A stretch of DNA of 64,000 nucleotides, taken from assembly GCF_003293695.1 (NCBI RefSeq), contig NZ_CP029556.1:1498001-1562000 (forward strand), read 5' to 3'. The stretch is from Lysobacter oculi (GTDB lineage: Bacteria; Pseudomonadota; Gammaproteobacteria; Xanthomonadales; Xanthomonadaceae). Positions 16,776 through 25,985 of this stretch are shown piece after piece. The notes beneath the pieces are model-generated. The model made no database searches, was not told the origin of the DNA, and was given only the letters and a program-made list of their open reading frames with translations. The position numbers were made by a program, and so were the translations under genes. Every line of letters begins with the position of its first letter. Position 1 is the first letter of the stretch.

Positions 16776-18011
16776 TCAGCGCCCGCGCAGGACGTCGCTG
16801 AAGTCGACATCCTGCGCCACGTACACATTGACCACGCTGCCCTGGTTCAGCGTCACCGTCGGCCGGCGGTTCGCGCTTTCCTGCAAGGCCTGCTGCGCCA
16901 GCTGCTGCACCGTCTGCGCGGTATTGCTCTGGAACGGCTGCGACATCACCACGCCCGATGACGGATAGACTGCGGTGGAATCCGGGCCATATTTTTCGCC
17001 GGCGTATTTGAAGAGGTCGCTGACCAGGCTGATCAGGAGCGCCGAGCTGATGCGGCTCCCCCAATGCGCGTCATAGCTGCCCGGATGGCCCGCGCCGCCG
17101 AGATTGTCGATGCCGGGGCTGGCCATCGTCACATCGAGACCGGTCGGCGTCACCGCGCGATCCCAGGCCACCGCGACGCGTCCGCGCGACACCTGCCCGC
17201 TGCCGTACTGCCCCAGCAGGCGCGTGCCCTTGGGCAGCAGCAGCTGGCGGCCGTTCACCGAATACACCGGCTCGCTGACGACGCAGGAGGTGTAGCCGGC
17301 GACGTCGGTGATGATCCGTGTCTCCAGCACGCAGCGCAGATAGGTGCCGCGCAGCATCAGCGTGTCCGGGTTGTACAGCCGCCGCGCACTGGACTTCGGG
17401 GCCGTCGTGGTGGCCAACGCGGGTGCCGCTGTGCTTTCCGGTGGCGTCGCGGGCATGCCCGGCTGTTCCGGCATCGTGCCTTGTGCGATGTCGCCCATGC
17501 CCGTGCGTCGTTCGATCAGCGTCGGGATGCGCCTGGCTTCCCGTGCCGACGCCGCCTCCGGTTCGACATCGTCATTGAACTGCCGCGGTGGCGAGGGAGG
17601 AAGCGGCGGCAGTGGCGGGCCTTCCTGGCTGAGTTCGATCGGCTCGGCGGATTCGCTCGGCGCGACGGGCAAAGCCGGTGTTGCGTCCGGCAGCTCAGGC
17701 GTGGTCACCGTTTCCGCCGGGCCCTGCTTCGACGCCTTGACCTCGCGGTTCGACAACGAATGCATGAACCAGAACGCCATCGACAGCAGCAGCCCGATGA
17801 TGCCGAACAGGAACAGCAAAGCCTTGCGGTTGAACTGCCGGACTTCGTTGACGGTCAGCGTGGGCGCGGCGGCATCCAGGTCGATGCCGGTCTCCGCTTC
17901 GGCCCTGTGCAGATAGGGATTTGCGGACACGGGCGCATCGGCGCTGGCGGGCGCGTCATCGGGCGGGTTGTGGCCGGGCCGGCCATGGTCAGGCGGATAG
18001 TGGCCGCTCAT
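16776..18011 (-). CDS. virB10: Type IV secretion core-complex protein VirB10
   Basis: 411 residues. A single N-terminal membrane helix (ALLFLFGIIGLLLSMAFWFM) follows a short cytoplasmic tail. After it come a Pro-rich periplasmic linker (PPLPPLPPSPP) and a C-terminal TrbI/VirB10 domain (MLRGTYLRCVLETRIITDVAGYTSC, GTRLLGQYGSG, GLDVTMASPG). VirB10 spans both membranes and forms the outer-membrane pore with VirB7 and VirB9. Its ATG overlaps the virB9 stop by 4 bases. Confidence 0.95.
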   Translation of the reverse strand: MSGHYPPDHGRPGHNPPDDAPASADAPVSANPYLHRAEAETGIDLDAAAPTLTVNEVRQFNRKALLFLFGIIGLLLSMAFWFMHSLSNREVKASKQGPAETVTTPELPDATPALPVAPSESAEPIELSQEGPPLPPLPPSPPRQFNDDVEPEAASAREARRIPTLIERRTGMGDIAQGTMPEQPGMPATPPESTAAPALATTTAPKSSARRLYNPDTLMLRGTYLRCVLETRIITDVAGYTSCVVSEPVYSVNGRQLLLPKGTRLLGQYGSGQVSRGRVAVAWDRAVTPTGLDVTMASPGIDNLGGAGHPGSYDAHWGSRISSALLISLVSDLFKYAGEKYGPDSTAVYPSSGVVMSQPFQSNTAQTVQQLAQQALQESANRRPTVTLNQGSVVNVYVAQDVDFSDVLRGR

Positions 18012-18748
18012 TTCGCACCTCCACGGCGCAGGCCAATGACGTTTCCGCCCTGCCGCATCAACAGATAGGGATAGACCCCGTGCACCACGATCGTGTTGCC
18101 CTGCACGGTGGTGTTGAGCGTGAATTCCTCCGAGCGTTCGCGTTCGCGCGCATAGACGGCGGGAAAGTTGCCGGTGGGTTGCCCGCGCATGTCGCCCAGC
18201 TCGATGTAGGTGAAGCGGCCATCGTCATAGACATGGACCGGGATCAGCCAGGCGGCGCGCGAGCGCGTGGCGTATTCGTAATCGAAGTGATAGCCACGCC
18301 CCGGCTGGAGGCCTTGCCCCGCCTCCGCCGGCTTGTCCTTCGCGGCCTGGGTGAAGCGGGTATCGCCCGGGTACTGGAACACCACCTTGTAGTTCACGCC
18401 CGACGCCTTGGCCTGGTCCAGTTCCCGCCAGTCACTCGCCACCACCTTCAACTCGAAGATGTAGGCATGGGTCTCGGTCCGCACCACCATGTTGGTGTCG
18501 GCATCCACGCTCTTGGGCCGCAGGTAGAAGACGTTGCCGCGACGGCTCACATCCCACGCACTGGTGAAGCCGAGGCTGTAGTCCTGCACGTTCTCGCTGG
18601 GGCTCAGCTCGATCATCGTGGTGAGGCCGAGCCCGGTCCGGATGGGGTAGATGCCATCGCTGACGTAGCGGTATTTCTTCATCACCTGCGCATGGGCGGC
18701 TCCCGCCTGCAGCATCAGCAAGACGGCCAAGGTGAGCAGCATCCTCAT
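18008..18748 (-). CDS. virB9: Type IV secretion core-complex protein VirB9
   Basis: 246 residues. The signal peptide (MLLTLAVLLMLQAGAAHA) is clear. The mature protein shows VirB9/CagX hallmarks: YPIRTGLGLTTMIEL near the N-terminus, WDVSRRGNVFYLRP in the middle and a C-terminal VHGVYPYLLMRQGGNVIGLRR segment that binds VirB7. ATG 18748 overlaps the virB8 stop. It forms the ring core with VirB7 and VirB10. Confidence 0.95.
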   Translation of the reverse strand: MRMLLTLAVLLMLQAGAAHAQVMKKYRYVSDGIYPIRTGLGLTTMIELSPSENVQDYSLGFTSAWDVSRRGNVFYLRPKSVDADTNMVVRTETHAYIFELKVVASDWRELDQAKASGVNYKVVFQYPGDTRFTQAAKDKPAEAGQGLQPGRGYHFDYEYATRSRAAWLIPVHVYDDGRFTYIELGDMRGQPTGNFPAVYARERERSEEFTLNTTVQGNTIVVHGVYPYLLMRQGGNVIGLRRGGAK

Positions 18749-19611
18749 GGCTGCACCTGCGTCGTCGCGGAGGTGCCCGCATCGGCCTGGATGCCCGCCT
18801 GAGCGGCTGGCGGCTGCACCTGCCCCGGCATTCCCGGCATGGCACTCGGCGGGACAACGCCCGCAAGGGTTTCGGTTGGAATCAAAGTCGCCGCATCGTT
18901 GTCGACGCGGTAGTTCTCGACCTGGAAACGCAACGGGTTTTCCACGCTGTCGGCATCGTTCATCTGGATCGCGGGCTTGTAGGTGAATTCCATGGTGGCC
19001 AGCTTGTTGTCGAGCACCCGGGTGGCGCCGGTCGATTTTTCGAACAGGACGCGCTGGAAACGCACGGTCGCGCCCTTCGGCGGCTTGCCGGGCGATGCCC
19101 CCAGAGGCGTCACGCTGAGAATGCGGATGCGCACCGCGCTGTTCTTGCCGTACAGGGCGAGCGGACTGGCCGGGTTGGATGCGCTGCGCTCGGCGCGCAC
19201 CTGGTCGCGGACATTGGGCGCGGACATGGTGAATACGGTGCGCCAGTCGCGTTCGTTGACCACGCCGGCGTCGTAGGACTCCCGCGCGAGCACGTAATGG
19301 ACGATGTTGCTGCGGTTGACCGCCTCGCTGGCGCGCATCTCGGTGAACGCGCTGCCGGTCGAAAGCCGTGCCAGCGATGCGGTGCCGGTGTAGGCATCGG
19401 CCATGATCAGATAGGGCTCGCGCTTTTGCAGATGCGGCATGAGGAAGATGAGCCCGCCGGCCATCACCAGCGTCAGCACCGACGACGCGCCCGCGACCCG
19501 CCACGCGCGCTTCTCGCTGCGCCGGGCCATGTCGGCGATCGTGGTTTCGTAATCGACCGCCCGCTTCACCGCCTTGTCGATCCGTTCGCTTGAGGTCGTG
19601 CGCTTCAGCAT
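18745..19611 (-). CDS. virB8: Type IV secretion inner-membrane protein VirB8
   Basis: 288 residues. A cytoplasmic N-terminus is followed by one membrane helix (SVLTLVMAGGLIFLM) and a periplasmic NTF2-like domain with the family pattern RESYDAGVVNERDW, VRIRILSVTPLG and TMEFTYKPA. The C-terminal 60 residues are Pro/Gln/Thr-rich, longer than in many VirB8 proteins. VirB8 nucleates the assembly. The gene overlaps virB9 by 4 bases and begins 40 bases after virB7. Confidence 0.94.
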   Translation of the reverse strand: MLKRTTSSERIDKAVKRAVDYETTIADMARRSEKRAWRVAGASSVLTLVMAGGLIFLMPHLQKREPYLIMADAYTGTASLARLSTGSAFTEMRASEAVNRSNIVHYVLARESYDAGVVNERDWRTVFTMSAPNVRDQVRAERSASNPASPLALYGKNSAVRIRILSVTPLGASPGKPPKGATVRFQRVLFEKSTGATRVLDNKLATMEFTYKPAIQMNDADSVENPLRFQVENYRVDNDAATLIPTETLAGVVPPSAMPGMPGQVQPPAAQAGIQADAGTSATTQVQP

Positions 19612-19651
19612 GGACGCTGCGCCTTTCCGGTCATCGCATGACGCGGCGCGT

Positions 19652-20074
19652 TCATTGCACGGCCCCAGAGGGTGGCACCGTGGCGCCCGCTGCGGGCGAT
19701 ACGACGATCCGGTCGCCCGCCAACGAAATCACCAGACCCTGCGTCGCGTACAGCGCGCCAAGCGCGGTCAGGGCTTCGGGCAGGTTGCCGGCATGCAGCC
19801 GGGCCACCGGCGCATGCAGTGTGTAATCGGTGTCGATGCCGTATTCCAGCGTCATCCCGCTTTCCTTCGCCCATCGCAGCAGCAATGCCTTGAGCGTGCC
19901 GTCCAGCGGCGTGGCGGCAAAGACCGTGTCCGGGCGAAGGGGAATGGCGCGGGTTTCCGCCGGAAAGCGGTTGACCGCATGCCAGTGGCCATGGAACTCC
20001 GGTGGCGGCGATGTCCGGCAAGCGCACAACATCGCCAGCAGAACGCAGATGAACAGCAACGGCGGCAACTTCAC
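19652..20074 (-). CDS. virB7: Outer-membrane lipoprotein VirB7 with N0-like domain
   Basis: 140 residues with a GTG start preceded by AAGGAG at six bases. A lipoprotein signal ends at MLCAC, so the mature protein starts at that last Cys. A classical VirB7 is only about 40-50 residues. Here a C-terminal domain (LDGTLKALLLRWAKESGMTLEY through LVISLAGDRIVV) has the secretin N0-domain pattern. Fusion of a VirB7 motif to N0 is a known trait of Xanthomonadaceae T4SS. It anchors VirB9 and VirB10 at the outer membrane. This gene is the strongest single marker of the locus type. Confidence 0.92.
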   Translation of the reverse strand: MKLPPLLFICVLLAMLCACRTSPPPEFHGHWHAVNRFPAETRAIPLRPDTVFAATPLDGTLKALLLRWAKESGMTLEYGIDTDYTLHAPVARLHAGNLPEALTALGALYATQGLVISLAGDRIVVSPAAGATVPPSGAVQ

Positions 20075-20107
20075 TTTCCACTCCTTGGACTGATCACGGC
20101 ACGGCCA

Positions 20108-20521
20108 TCAATGGCTGTTCGGTGTTTGGTCGGGCCGGCCCCTGCCTTCCCACCTGCCCTCGCTTGCGGCGGCGGGACAGACACGCATGTAGAGCTGGAC
20201 GGCCTGGATCTCGCGCCGGGTCCAGCCACGCAACATGCTCATGGGATACGGGCAGACCTGCATCGGGTACGGGCACCAGCCGGGCGTCGGCGCCCACAGG
20301 CCGATGACCGACTTGACCGGGTTCCAGGCCCGCGGCCGCTCCTTCATGCCCGATGTGCAGAACAGGAACGGGTCGTCATCGCGCAGCAGGCGGCCATTGC
20401 CCCTGAGCTCCGAGTAGCAGCCATGCGGCATCGAGATGCCGGCACAGGGCGGCGCGGGTCGCTGCTGGGCGAATGCGCCGGCACAGGCGAGCAGCAGCAA
20501 TGCGAACAGCCATGTCCTCAT
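20108..20521 (-). CDS. Unrecognised small secreted or lipoprotein, Cys-rich, in the vir operon
   Basis: About 137 residues from the preferred ATG at 20521; an ATG at 20533 is also possible. The N-terminus is a signal peptide (MRTWLFALLLLACAGAFA) that can be read as a lipoprotein signal (LLAC) or as type I cleavage at AFA. The mature part has about seven cysteines and a short internal repeat CPYPMQV-CPYPMSM. It ends Gly/Arg-rich. I do not recognise a family. It lies between virD4 and virB7 in the same orientation, 33 bases before virB7, so it is probably co-transcribed with virB7-B6. An accessory periplasmic or outer-membrane component, or an immunity protein, are both possible. Confidence 0.65.
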   Translation of the reverse strand: MRTWLFALLLLACAGAFAQQRPAPPCAGISMPHGCYSELRGNGRLLRDDDPFLFCTSGMKERPRAWNPVKSVIGLWAPTPGWCPYPMQVCPYPMSMLRGWTRREIQAVQLYMRVCPAAASEGRWEGRGRPDQTPNSH

Positions 20522-20843
20522 GTCGATGGTCATCCTTGGCCAACGAGGTCTGCGGGTAGCGCGGTCTTGACGAAGCCCGCGCCGCGAAGTGGCGGGAGAG
20601 TGCAGGACAGGCGGCATGCGTGCAAACCATCGGAACAACGAATCCCAACCCGCCCGCATGCATGCGGCTTTCAGGAAACCCCTTTGATTGCGGCGTGGCG
20701 AGCCTCCATACGGAATCCGCCCGGGTGCGGGTTGAAGATTTTCCTAGGCGGGTTTCGCCATTTCCGCAGCGACCATCCGGCATCCGCCCTAGCCGCTGGA
20801 CGCATGCGTCGCCCGGCCGCGCACCCGCATCAACGCGGCGACA
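20522..20843. other. Gap between virD4 and the downstream vir genes
   Basis: About 320 bases with no convincing gene. The frame of the downstream small gene stays open through part of it but lacks start signals. It probably carries the promoter of the virB7-B6 transcription unit, but I could not single out a clear -35/-10 pair or a terminator for virD4. Confidence 0.4.
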
Positions 20844-22538
20844 TCAGCCCATGACATCCAGCGTCGGTACCGGGACAGCCGGCAGCAGCCGGCGGGTGAA
20901 GCGCGCATCTTCGTAATAGCGGATCTTGCCCGCCATCACCGGGTGGGTCAGCCCTTCGCACAGGATCACTTCCCTGTCGGCGGCCATGGCCTTGAGCTCC
21001 TGCGGCAGCATCAGCGCGCGTCGTTCCTCGGCCTCGCTCACGGTCACGCTGCCCTGCGCACCCTGCGAGCGGCTGCGGTTGCGCTTCCTGAGCGTGGTGT
21101 AGCCGAGCATCTGCGAATAGTCCTCGGCGTCCTGCTGCACGCGCGGCGCGTAGATCACCTGCATCGCGTGGTTGGTGATGAGGGTGCGCGCGGTTTCCTT
21201 GCCGTAGGTCGCATCGAGCTGCGACATCGACTGGATGATCGGCAGCAGCCGCAGGTTGTAGCCGGCCATGTAACCGGCGGCGCTGGCGATGATCTCGACC
21301 TTGCCGATGCTGGTGAACTCGTCCATCAGTAACAGGCACTGGTGCTTGAGGCCCGCGTTGTCCTGCGGCAGTTCGCGGGTGTTGAGGCTGACCAACTGGC
21401 TGAAGAACAGGTTCACGATCAGCCGCGCTTCGGCGAGCTTGTCGGGCTGGATGCCGATGTAGACCGTCATGCGCCTGCGGCGTACTTCGGTGAGCCAGAA
21501 GTCGTTGCCGCTGGTGGCGGCATCGAGCACCGGATTGATCCACGCGTTCAACGGTTCCTTGAAGGTGCCGATGATCGAGGCGAAGGTTTCATTTGCCTGC
21601 GACAGCAGTGACGCGAACGCGGTGCGACACGCCGAGCCGATGAACGGCCGCGCCGCCAGCGATTGCAGGTGCGCGCGCAGATCGTTTCCATCGCCAGTGG
21701 ACAGCCGGTGGATGCGGCCCAGCGTCGGGAACGCCGCATGTGCTTCCGGCAGGCCGCAGGCGATCTCGTGGTCATGGTTGTCGAACAGATACAGCGCGAA
21801 GGCGAGGAAGGCATTGCGCGCCTGACCGACCCAGAATTTCTGGTCGTCCGCGCCATCTGGATACAGCATCGCCGCGATGCCCTGCAGGTCCGACACCCGG
21901 AATGCCGGATCGCGCGAGACATAACTCAGCGGATTCCAGCGATGCGTGCGCCGGTCTTCCGCGAACGGGTTGAAGAGGAAGACGTCCTGTCCCTGCGACG
22001 CACGCCAACCCGAAGTGAGGCGGAAATTCTCCTGCTTGATGTCGAGTACCACGACCGAATCGGAGTATTCGAGCAGGTTGGGGATGACGATGCCCACGCC
22101 CTTTCCCGAGCGCGTCGGCGCCGCGATGATCACGAACTGCTGGCCGGGGAAGCGCAGCAGCCGCCTGCCGTATCGCCCGACAACGATGCTCCGGCCTTCG
22201 TCCTCGTCGAACAGACCGCGCCGTGCCAGATCGCCCTTGCCGGCGAAGCGCGCATCGCCATGCAGGGCGCGTTGCGCGGGCTTCAGCGCTAGCACCAGCA
22301 GGCCGCTCCACAGCAGCAACGGCGTGCCGAAACCCAGCGCACCGGCGAGCTTGACCTTCCCCGCATAAGGCTGCATGCGCGAGGTATCGATCGCCTGCCA
22401 GTACGACCACCAGGTATCGAAGGCGAGCGGCGCACGCACGCCGATCAACATCTGCACGAACATGCCGGAGAAATACACGCCGGCCACCATCGCCACCAGC
22501 CACGCGCACAGAACAAACACGGACTTCCCTGTCTTCAT
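20844..22538 (-). CDS. virD4: Type IV coupling protein VirD4
   Basis: About 564 residues from ATG 22538, which has GGGAGG eight bases upstream; the frame opens at a GTG at 22547. Two N-terminal membrane helices (FVLCAWLVAMVAGVYFSGMF and LGFGTPLLLWSGLLVLAL) precede Walker A (APTRSGKGVG, about residue 145) and Walker B (LLLMDEFTSIG, about 405). These match TraG/VirD4 coupling proteins. In X-T4SS the coupling protein recruits effectors through their C-terminal XVIPCD domain. It is the first gene of the locus and is divergent from a small membrane-protein gene at 22657. Confidence 0.95.
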   Translation of the reverse strand: MKTGKSVFVLCAWLVAMVAGVYFSGMFVQMLIGVRAPLAFDTWWSYWQAIDTSRMQPYAGKVKLAGALGFGTPLLLWSGLLVLALKPAQRALHGDARFAGKGDLARRGLFDEDEGRSIVVGRYGRRLLRFPGQQFVIIAAPTRSGKGVGIVIPNLLEYSDSVVVLDIKQENFRLTSGWRASQGQDVFLFNPFAEDRRTHRWNPLSYVSRDPAFRVSDLQGIAAMLYPDGADDQKFWVGQARNAFLAFALYLFDNHDHEIACGLPEAHAAFPTLGRIHRLSTGDGNDLRAHLQSLAARPFIGSACRTAFASLLSQANETFASIIGTFKEPLNAWINPVLDAATSGNDFWLTEVRRRRMTVYIGIQPDKLAEARLIVNLFFSQLVSLNTRELPQDNAGLKHQCLLLMDEFTSIGKVEIIASAAGYMAGYNLRLLPIIQSMSQLDATYGKETARTLITNHAMQVIYAPRVQQDAEDYSQMLGYTTLRKRNRSRSQGAQGSVTVSEAEERRALMLPQELKAMAADREVILCEGLTHPVMAGKIRYYEDARFTRRLLPAVPVPTLDVMG

Positions 22539-22656
22539 GGCGATCACCTCCCTGGTCGGGCCGTCCTGGCCCTACGCCGCGGCGGATGGTGCCACGCTTC
22601 CCAACATGGAACCAGCGCCGTATCCTCGCCGCTGGCCAAGGATGTGCCACTTCCAC

Positions 22657-23157
22657 ATGGACTGGGATCTCTTCACCCTCATCCAGCAATCGCTGATCGT
22701 GCTCACGATCATCGGGCAGGCCTGGATCTCCTTCACCGTGATCCTTTCCGCGAAGGGCAGCGAGCGCTACGTGCGGCTCACCTCGTTCTGCACGGGCCTG
22801 CTGCTGTTCCTGCTGTGCCGCCCGCTGCACGTCACCTTCGCCGACCTGGTGCTGCGGATGCACCGGCTGCCCGGCAGCCTGTTCGACGCGATATTGATGG
22901 AAGGCCTGATGCCGATGCTGATCGGCATCCTGGTGTCGGAAGGCACGATCCTCGCGCTCCGGGTGCGCCATCCGGTGCCGGCGCGCTTCATGCTGACCGT
23001 CGCGGCCTTCACGCTGTCGCAGGCGGCGTATACCAACTTCGTGGTGCTGGCCACGCAGGTCACCTCGCTGGACCGCGCCTTCATCCCCAACATCTGCTAC
23101 GCCATCGCGGTGGGGATGTGGATGACGTGGCGTTACCGCGACGACGCCGCTGGCTGA
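22657..23157 (+). CDS. Unrecognised multi-pass membrane protein divergent from virD4
   Basis: About 166 residues from the ATG at 22657 (MDWDLFTLIQQ); an ATG at 22642 is close to AAGG and is an alternative. Most of the protein is hydrophobic, with about five membrane helices (LIVLTIIGQAWISFTVIL, FCTGLLLFLLC, LMPMLIGILV, FMLTVAAFTLSQAAYTNFVVLA, ICYAIAVGMWMTW). The open frame upstream overlaps virD4 antisense and is not coding. No family is recognised. It is followed by a clear terminator. Its proximity to virD4 may be chance or may mark an accessory membrane factor. Confidence 0.6.
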   Translation: MDWDLFTLIQQSLIVLTIIGQAWISFTVILSAKGSERYVRLTSFCTGLLLFLLCRPLHVTFADLVLRMHRLPGSLFDAILMEGLMPMLIGILVSEGTILALRVRHPVPARFMLTVAAFTLSQAAYTNFVVLATQVTSLDRAFIPNICYAIAVGMWMTWRYRDDAAG

Positions 23158-23187
23158 GGCTTCGCGTCATCGCCCATCGCGCAAAAA

Positions 23188-23214
23188 AGAAAGGCCACCG
23201 CGAAGGTGGCCTTT
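23188..23214. terminator. Bidirectional rho-independent terminator
   Basis: GGCCACC and GGTGGCC form a stem around a 5-base loop (23193-23211), with an A-rich tract on the left and TTT on the right. It lies between convergent genes: the membrane protein ending at 23157 and the LysM gene ending at 23233. The minus-strand U-tract (TTTCTTTTTT) is the stronger one, so it mainly ends the LysM transcript. Confidence 0.85.
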
Positions 23215-23232
23215 CGATGTTGCATTCGGCGA

Positions 23233-23730
23233 TCAGGCTTCGGCCGGAATCCGCAGCACCTGGCCCGGATAGATCTTGTCCGGATCCTTGAGCATCGGCT
23301 TGTTGGCTTCGAAGATCACCGGGTACTTGTTGGCATCGCCATACATTTCCTTGGCGATCTTGGACAGCGTGTCGCCCTTCTCCACCGTGTAGGTGCGCGA
23401 GCTCCACTCGCCGGTGCCGCCCGCGCCGACAACGGCGGAGGAACCGCCGGTCACCGCGCTGAAATCGGCGCCGCTGCTGGCGACGGTCATGCGGTCATCG
23501 ACCTTGTCCACGCCCTCGATGTTGCCGGCGACCAGCACGGCCTTCTCTCGGGTGGTGACGTCCTTGGCCTCGCCCTCGATGGTGGCGGTGCTGCCATCGA
23601 CCTCGACCTTCAGGCCGGAGATGTCCAGGCCGTAGCTGCCGATGTGCTTGATGATCGCGTCCTCGGCACGGGCTTCGCCCGGCTTGAAGATCTTCTCGCC
23701 CGCATTCTTGATGAAATCAAACATTCCCAT
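23233..23730 (-). CDS. lysM: BON-LysM protein LysM/Kbp (YgaU family)
   Basis: 165 residues. The N-terminus MGMFDFIKNAGEKIF, a BON domain (residues about 20-85) and a C-terminal LysM domain (YTVEKGDTLSKIAKEMYGD through VLRIPAEA) are the full YgaU/Kbp layout. The E. coli homologue is a cytoplasmic potassium-binding protein. The LysM domain in this family does not require export, and no signal peptide is present. GGAG lies seven bases before the ATG. It is transcribed alone, bounded by the terminator on its 3' side. Confidence 0.93.
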   Translation of the reverse strand: MGMFDFIKNAGEKIFKPGEARAEDAIIKHIGSYGLDISGLKVEVDGSTATIEGEAKDVTTREKAVLVAGNIEGVDKVDDRMTVASSGADFSAVTGGSSAVVGAGGTGEWSSRTYTVEKGDTLSKIAKEMYGDANKYPVIFEANKPMLKDPDKIYPGQVLRIPAEA

Positions 23731-23812
23731 GGGTTTCTCCTGTGTGGGGTGCGCAGCATCTCAGGCAAAAAGTTATGCCGGGGTCAAGGCTAGCCCAGCC
23801 CGGGGCGGCCGC

Positions 23813-25834
23813 CTAGAGGGTGGCCTCGCGCAGGCGCTGGAGCTCGTCGCGGACCCGGGCGGCATCCTCGAACTCCAGGTCGCGCGCGTGGCGATACATC
23901 TGGTCTTCCAGCTTGATGCGCGCGGCAACTTCCTTCGGCGTCATGCTGGCGTAGTCGACGCCGGTCTCCGCCACCCGGCGTGCCCGGCCCTTGCTCTCGC
24001 GCGCTTCTTCGGCGGCATCGGCGCGGGCGCCTTCCATCACATCGTCGATGGCACGCGCGACCGATTGCGGGGTGATGCCATGTTCCAGGTTGTGTTCCAC
24101 CTGCTTGGCACGGCGGCGGTCGGTTTCGTCCAGCGCACGCTGCATGGAATTGGTGATGCGGTCCGCGTAGAGGATCGCCTTGCCGCGCAGGTTGCGCGCG
24201 GCACGGCCGATGGTCTGGATGAGTGAGCCGGTAGAACGCAAGAAACCTTCCTTGTCGGCATCGAGGATCGCCACCAGCGAGACCTCGGGCATGTCCAGGC
24301 CTTCGCGCAACAGGTTGATGCCGACCAGCACGTCGAATTTGCCGAGGCGCAGGTCACGGATGATCTCGACGCGCTCCACCGTATCGATATCCGAATGCAG
24401 GTAGCGCACGCGCACGCCGTGCTCGGACAGGTAGTCGGTGAGGTTCTCGGCCATGCGCTTGGTGAGCGTGGTGACCAGCACGCGGTCGCCCATCGCGACA
24501 CGTTCGTGCACTTCGGATAGCAGGTCATCCACCTGCGTGGCGACCGGGCGGATTTCCACCGGCGGATCGATCAGGCCGGTCGGGCGCACCACCAGCTCGG
24601 CGATCTGGCCTTCGCCCTTCTCCAGCTCGTACGCACCCGGCGTGGCGGACACGAAGATCGCGCGCGGCGAACGCTCTTCCCACTCCTCGAAACGCAGCGG
24701 CCGGTTGTCGAGCGCCGAAGGCAGCCGGAAACCGAAGTTCACCAGCGTCTCCTTGCGCGCACGATCGCCGCGATACATGCCGCCGATCTGCGGCACGGTG
24801 ACGTGCGATTCGTCGACCACCAGCAGCGCGTCGGGTGGCAGGTAATCGAACAGCGTCGGCGGCGGCTCGCCGGGTGCACGACGCGTCATGTGCCGCGAGT
24901 AGTTCTCGATGCCGTTGCAGAACCCGACCTCAGCCATCATTTCGAGATCGAACTGCGTACGCTGCTGCAGGCGTTGCGCTTCGACCAGCTTGTTCTGCGC
25001 GTACAGCTGCTCAAGCCGCTCGGACAACTCGATCTTGATGGTGTCGATGGCGCTCAGCACGCTCTCGCGCGTGCTGGCGTAGTGCGTCTTCGGATAGACC
25101 GTATAGCGCGGGATCTTCCGCATGAGCGCGCCGGTCAACGGGTCGAACAGCGACAGCTGCTCGATCTCGCCATCGAACAGCTCGATGCGCAGCGCCTCGC
25201 TTTCCGACTCGGCGGGATGCACGTCGATCACTTCCCCACGCACGCGATAGGTACCGCGCCGCAACTCGGTGTCGTTGCGCGTGTACTGCAGGTCGGTGAG
25301 ATGGCGGATGAGGTCGCGTTGCTCGATGCGCTCGCCCTTGGCCAGGATCAGGCGAAGCTTGAGGTAGTCATCCGGATCGCCCAGGCCGTAGATGGCCGAC
25401 ACCGTCGCCACGATGATCGCATCGCGCCGCGACAGCAGCGCCTTGGTCGCCGACAGCCGCATCTGCTCGATGTGTTCGTTGGTCGAGCTGTCCTTTTCGA
25501 TGTAGGTGTCGGAGGACGGCACGTAGGCTTCGGGCTGGTAGTAGTCGTAATAGCTGACGAAATACTCGACCGCGTTGTGCGGGAAGAAGCTCTTGAACTC
25601 ACCATAGAGCTGCGCCGCCAGCGTCTTGTTCGGCGCCATGATCAACGTCGGTTTCTGCACCTGCTGGATGACGTTGGCGATGGTGTAGGTCTTGCCGGAA
25701 CCGGTGACACCCAGGAGCGTCTGGTGCGCGAGTCCGGCCTCGAAGCCATCGACGAGTTGCGCGATGGCCTGCGGCTGGTCGCCGGCGGGCTGGTAGGGGG
25801 AAACCAGGCGGAAGCCGGCGTCGGCATGGGTCAT
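23813..25834 (-). CDS. uvrB: Excinuclease ABC subunit UvrB
   Basis: About 673 residues. Helicase Walker A (GVTGSGKT) lies near residue 45, followed by the beta-hairpin ([20 protein letters not shown]), DESH box, motif V/VI region ([16 protein letters not shown]) and a C-terminal UVR domain ([21 protein letters not shown]). UvrB is the damage-verification subunit of nucleotide excision repair, working with UvrA and UvrC. I prefer ATG 25834 because GGAA lies five bases upstream; ATG 25840 is two codons longer and sits in a CATTCCGGAATG palindrome. No SOS box was recognised. Confidence 0.97.
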   Translation of the reverse strand: MTHADAGFRLVSPYQPAGDQPQAIAQLVDGFEAGLAHQTLLGVTGSGKTYTIANVIQQVQKPTLIMAPNKTLAAQLYGEFKSFFPHNAVEYFVSYYDYYQPEAYVPSSDTYIEKDSSTNEHIEQMRLSATKALLSRRDAIIVATVSAIYGLGDPDDYLKLRLILAKGERIEQRDLIRHLTDLQYTRNDTELRRGTYRVRGEVIDVHPAESESEALRIELFDGEIEQLSLFDPLTGALMRKIPRYTVYPKTHYASTRESVLSAIDTIKIELSERLEQLYAQNKLVEAQRLQQRTQFDLEMMAEVGFCNGIENYSRHMTRRAPGEPPPTLFDYLPPDALLVVDESHVTVPQIGGMYRGDRARKETLVNFGFRLPSALDNRPLRFEEWEERSPRAIFVSATPGAYELEKGEGQIAELVVRPTGLIDPPVEIRPVATQVDDLLSEVHERVAMGDRVLVTTLTKRMAENLTDYLSEHGVRVRYLHSDIDTVERVEIIRDLRLGKFDVLVGINLLREGLDMPEVSLVAILDADKEGFLRSTGSLIQTIGRAARNLRGKAILYADRITNSMQRALDETDRRRAKQVEHNLEHGITPQSVARAIDDVMEGARADAAEEARESKGRARRVAETGVDYASMTPKEVAARIKLEDQMYRHARDLEFEDAARVRDELQRLREATL

Positions 25835-25985
25835 GGGCATTCCGGAATGATGCCAGAGGGTGGCGGAACGTCGACAAACCGGACGGTTCGTGCATCCCGA
25901 GTCCGACCCTGCGCGGTGGAGCAGGCCGATTCAGCTGCGGAAGCGCGCCCACCGAAGCTGGCTGCGGCCGATCCGGACCCCCACC

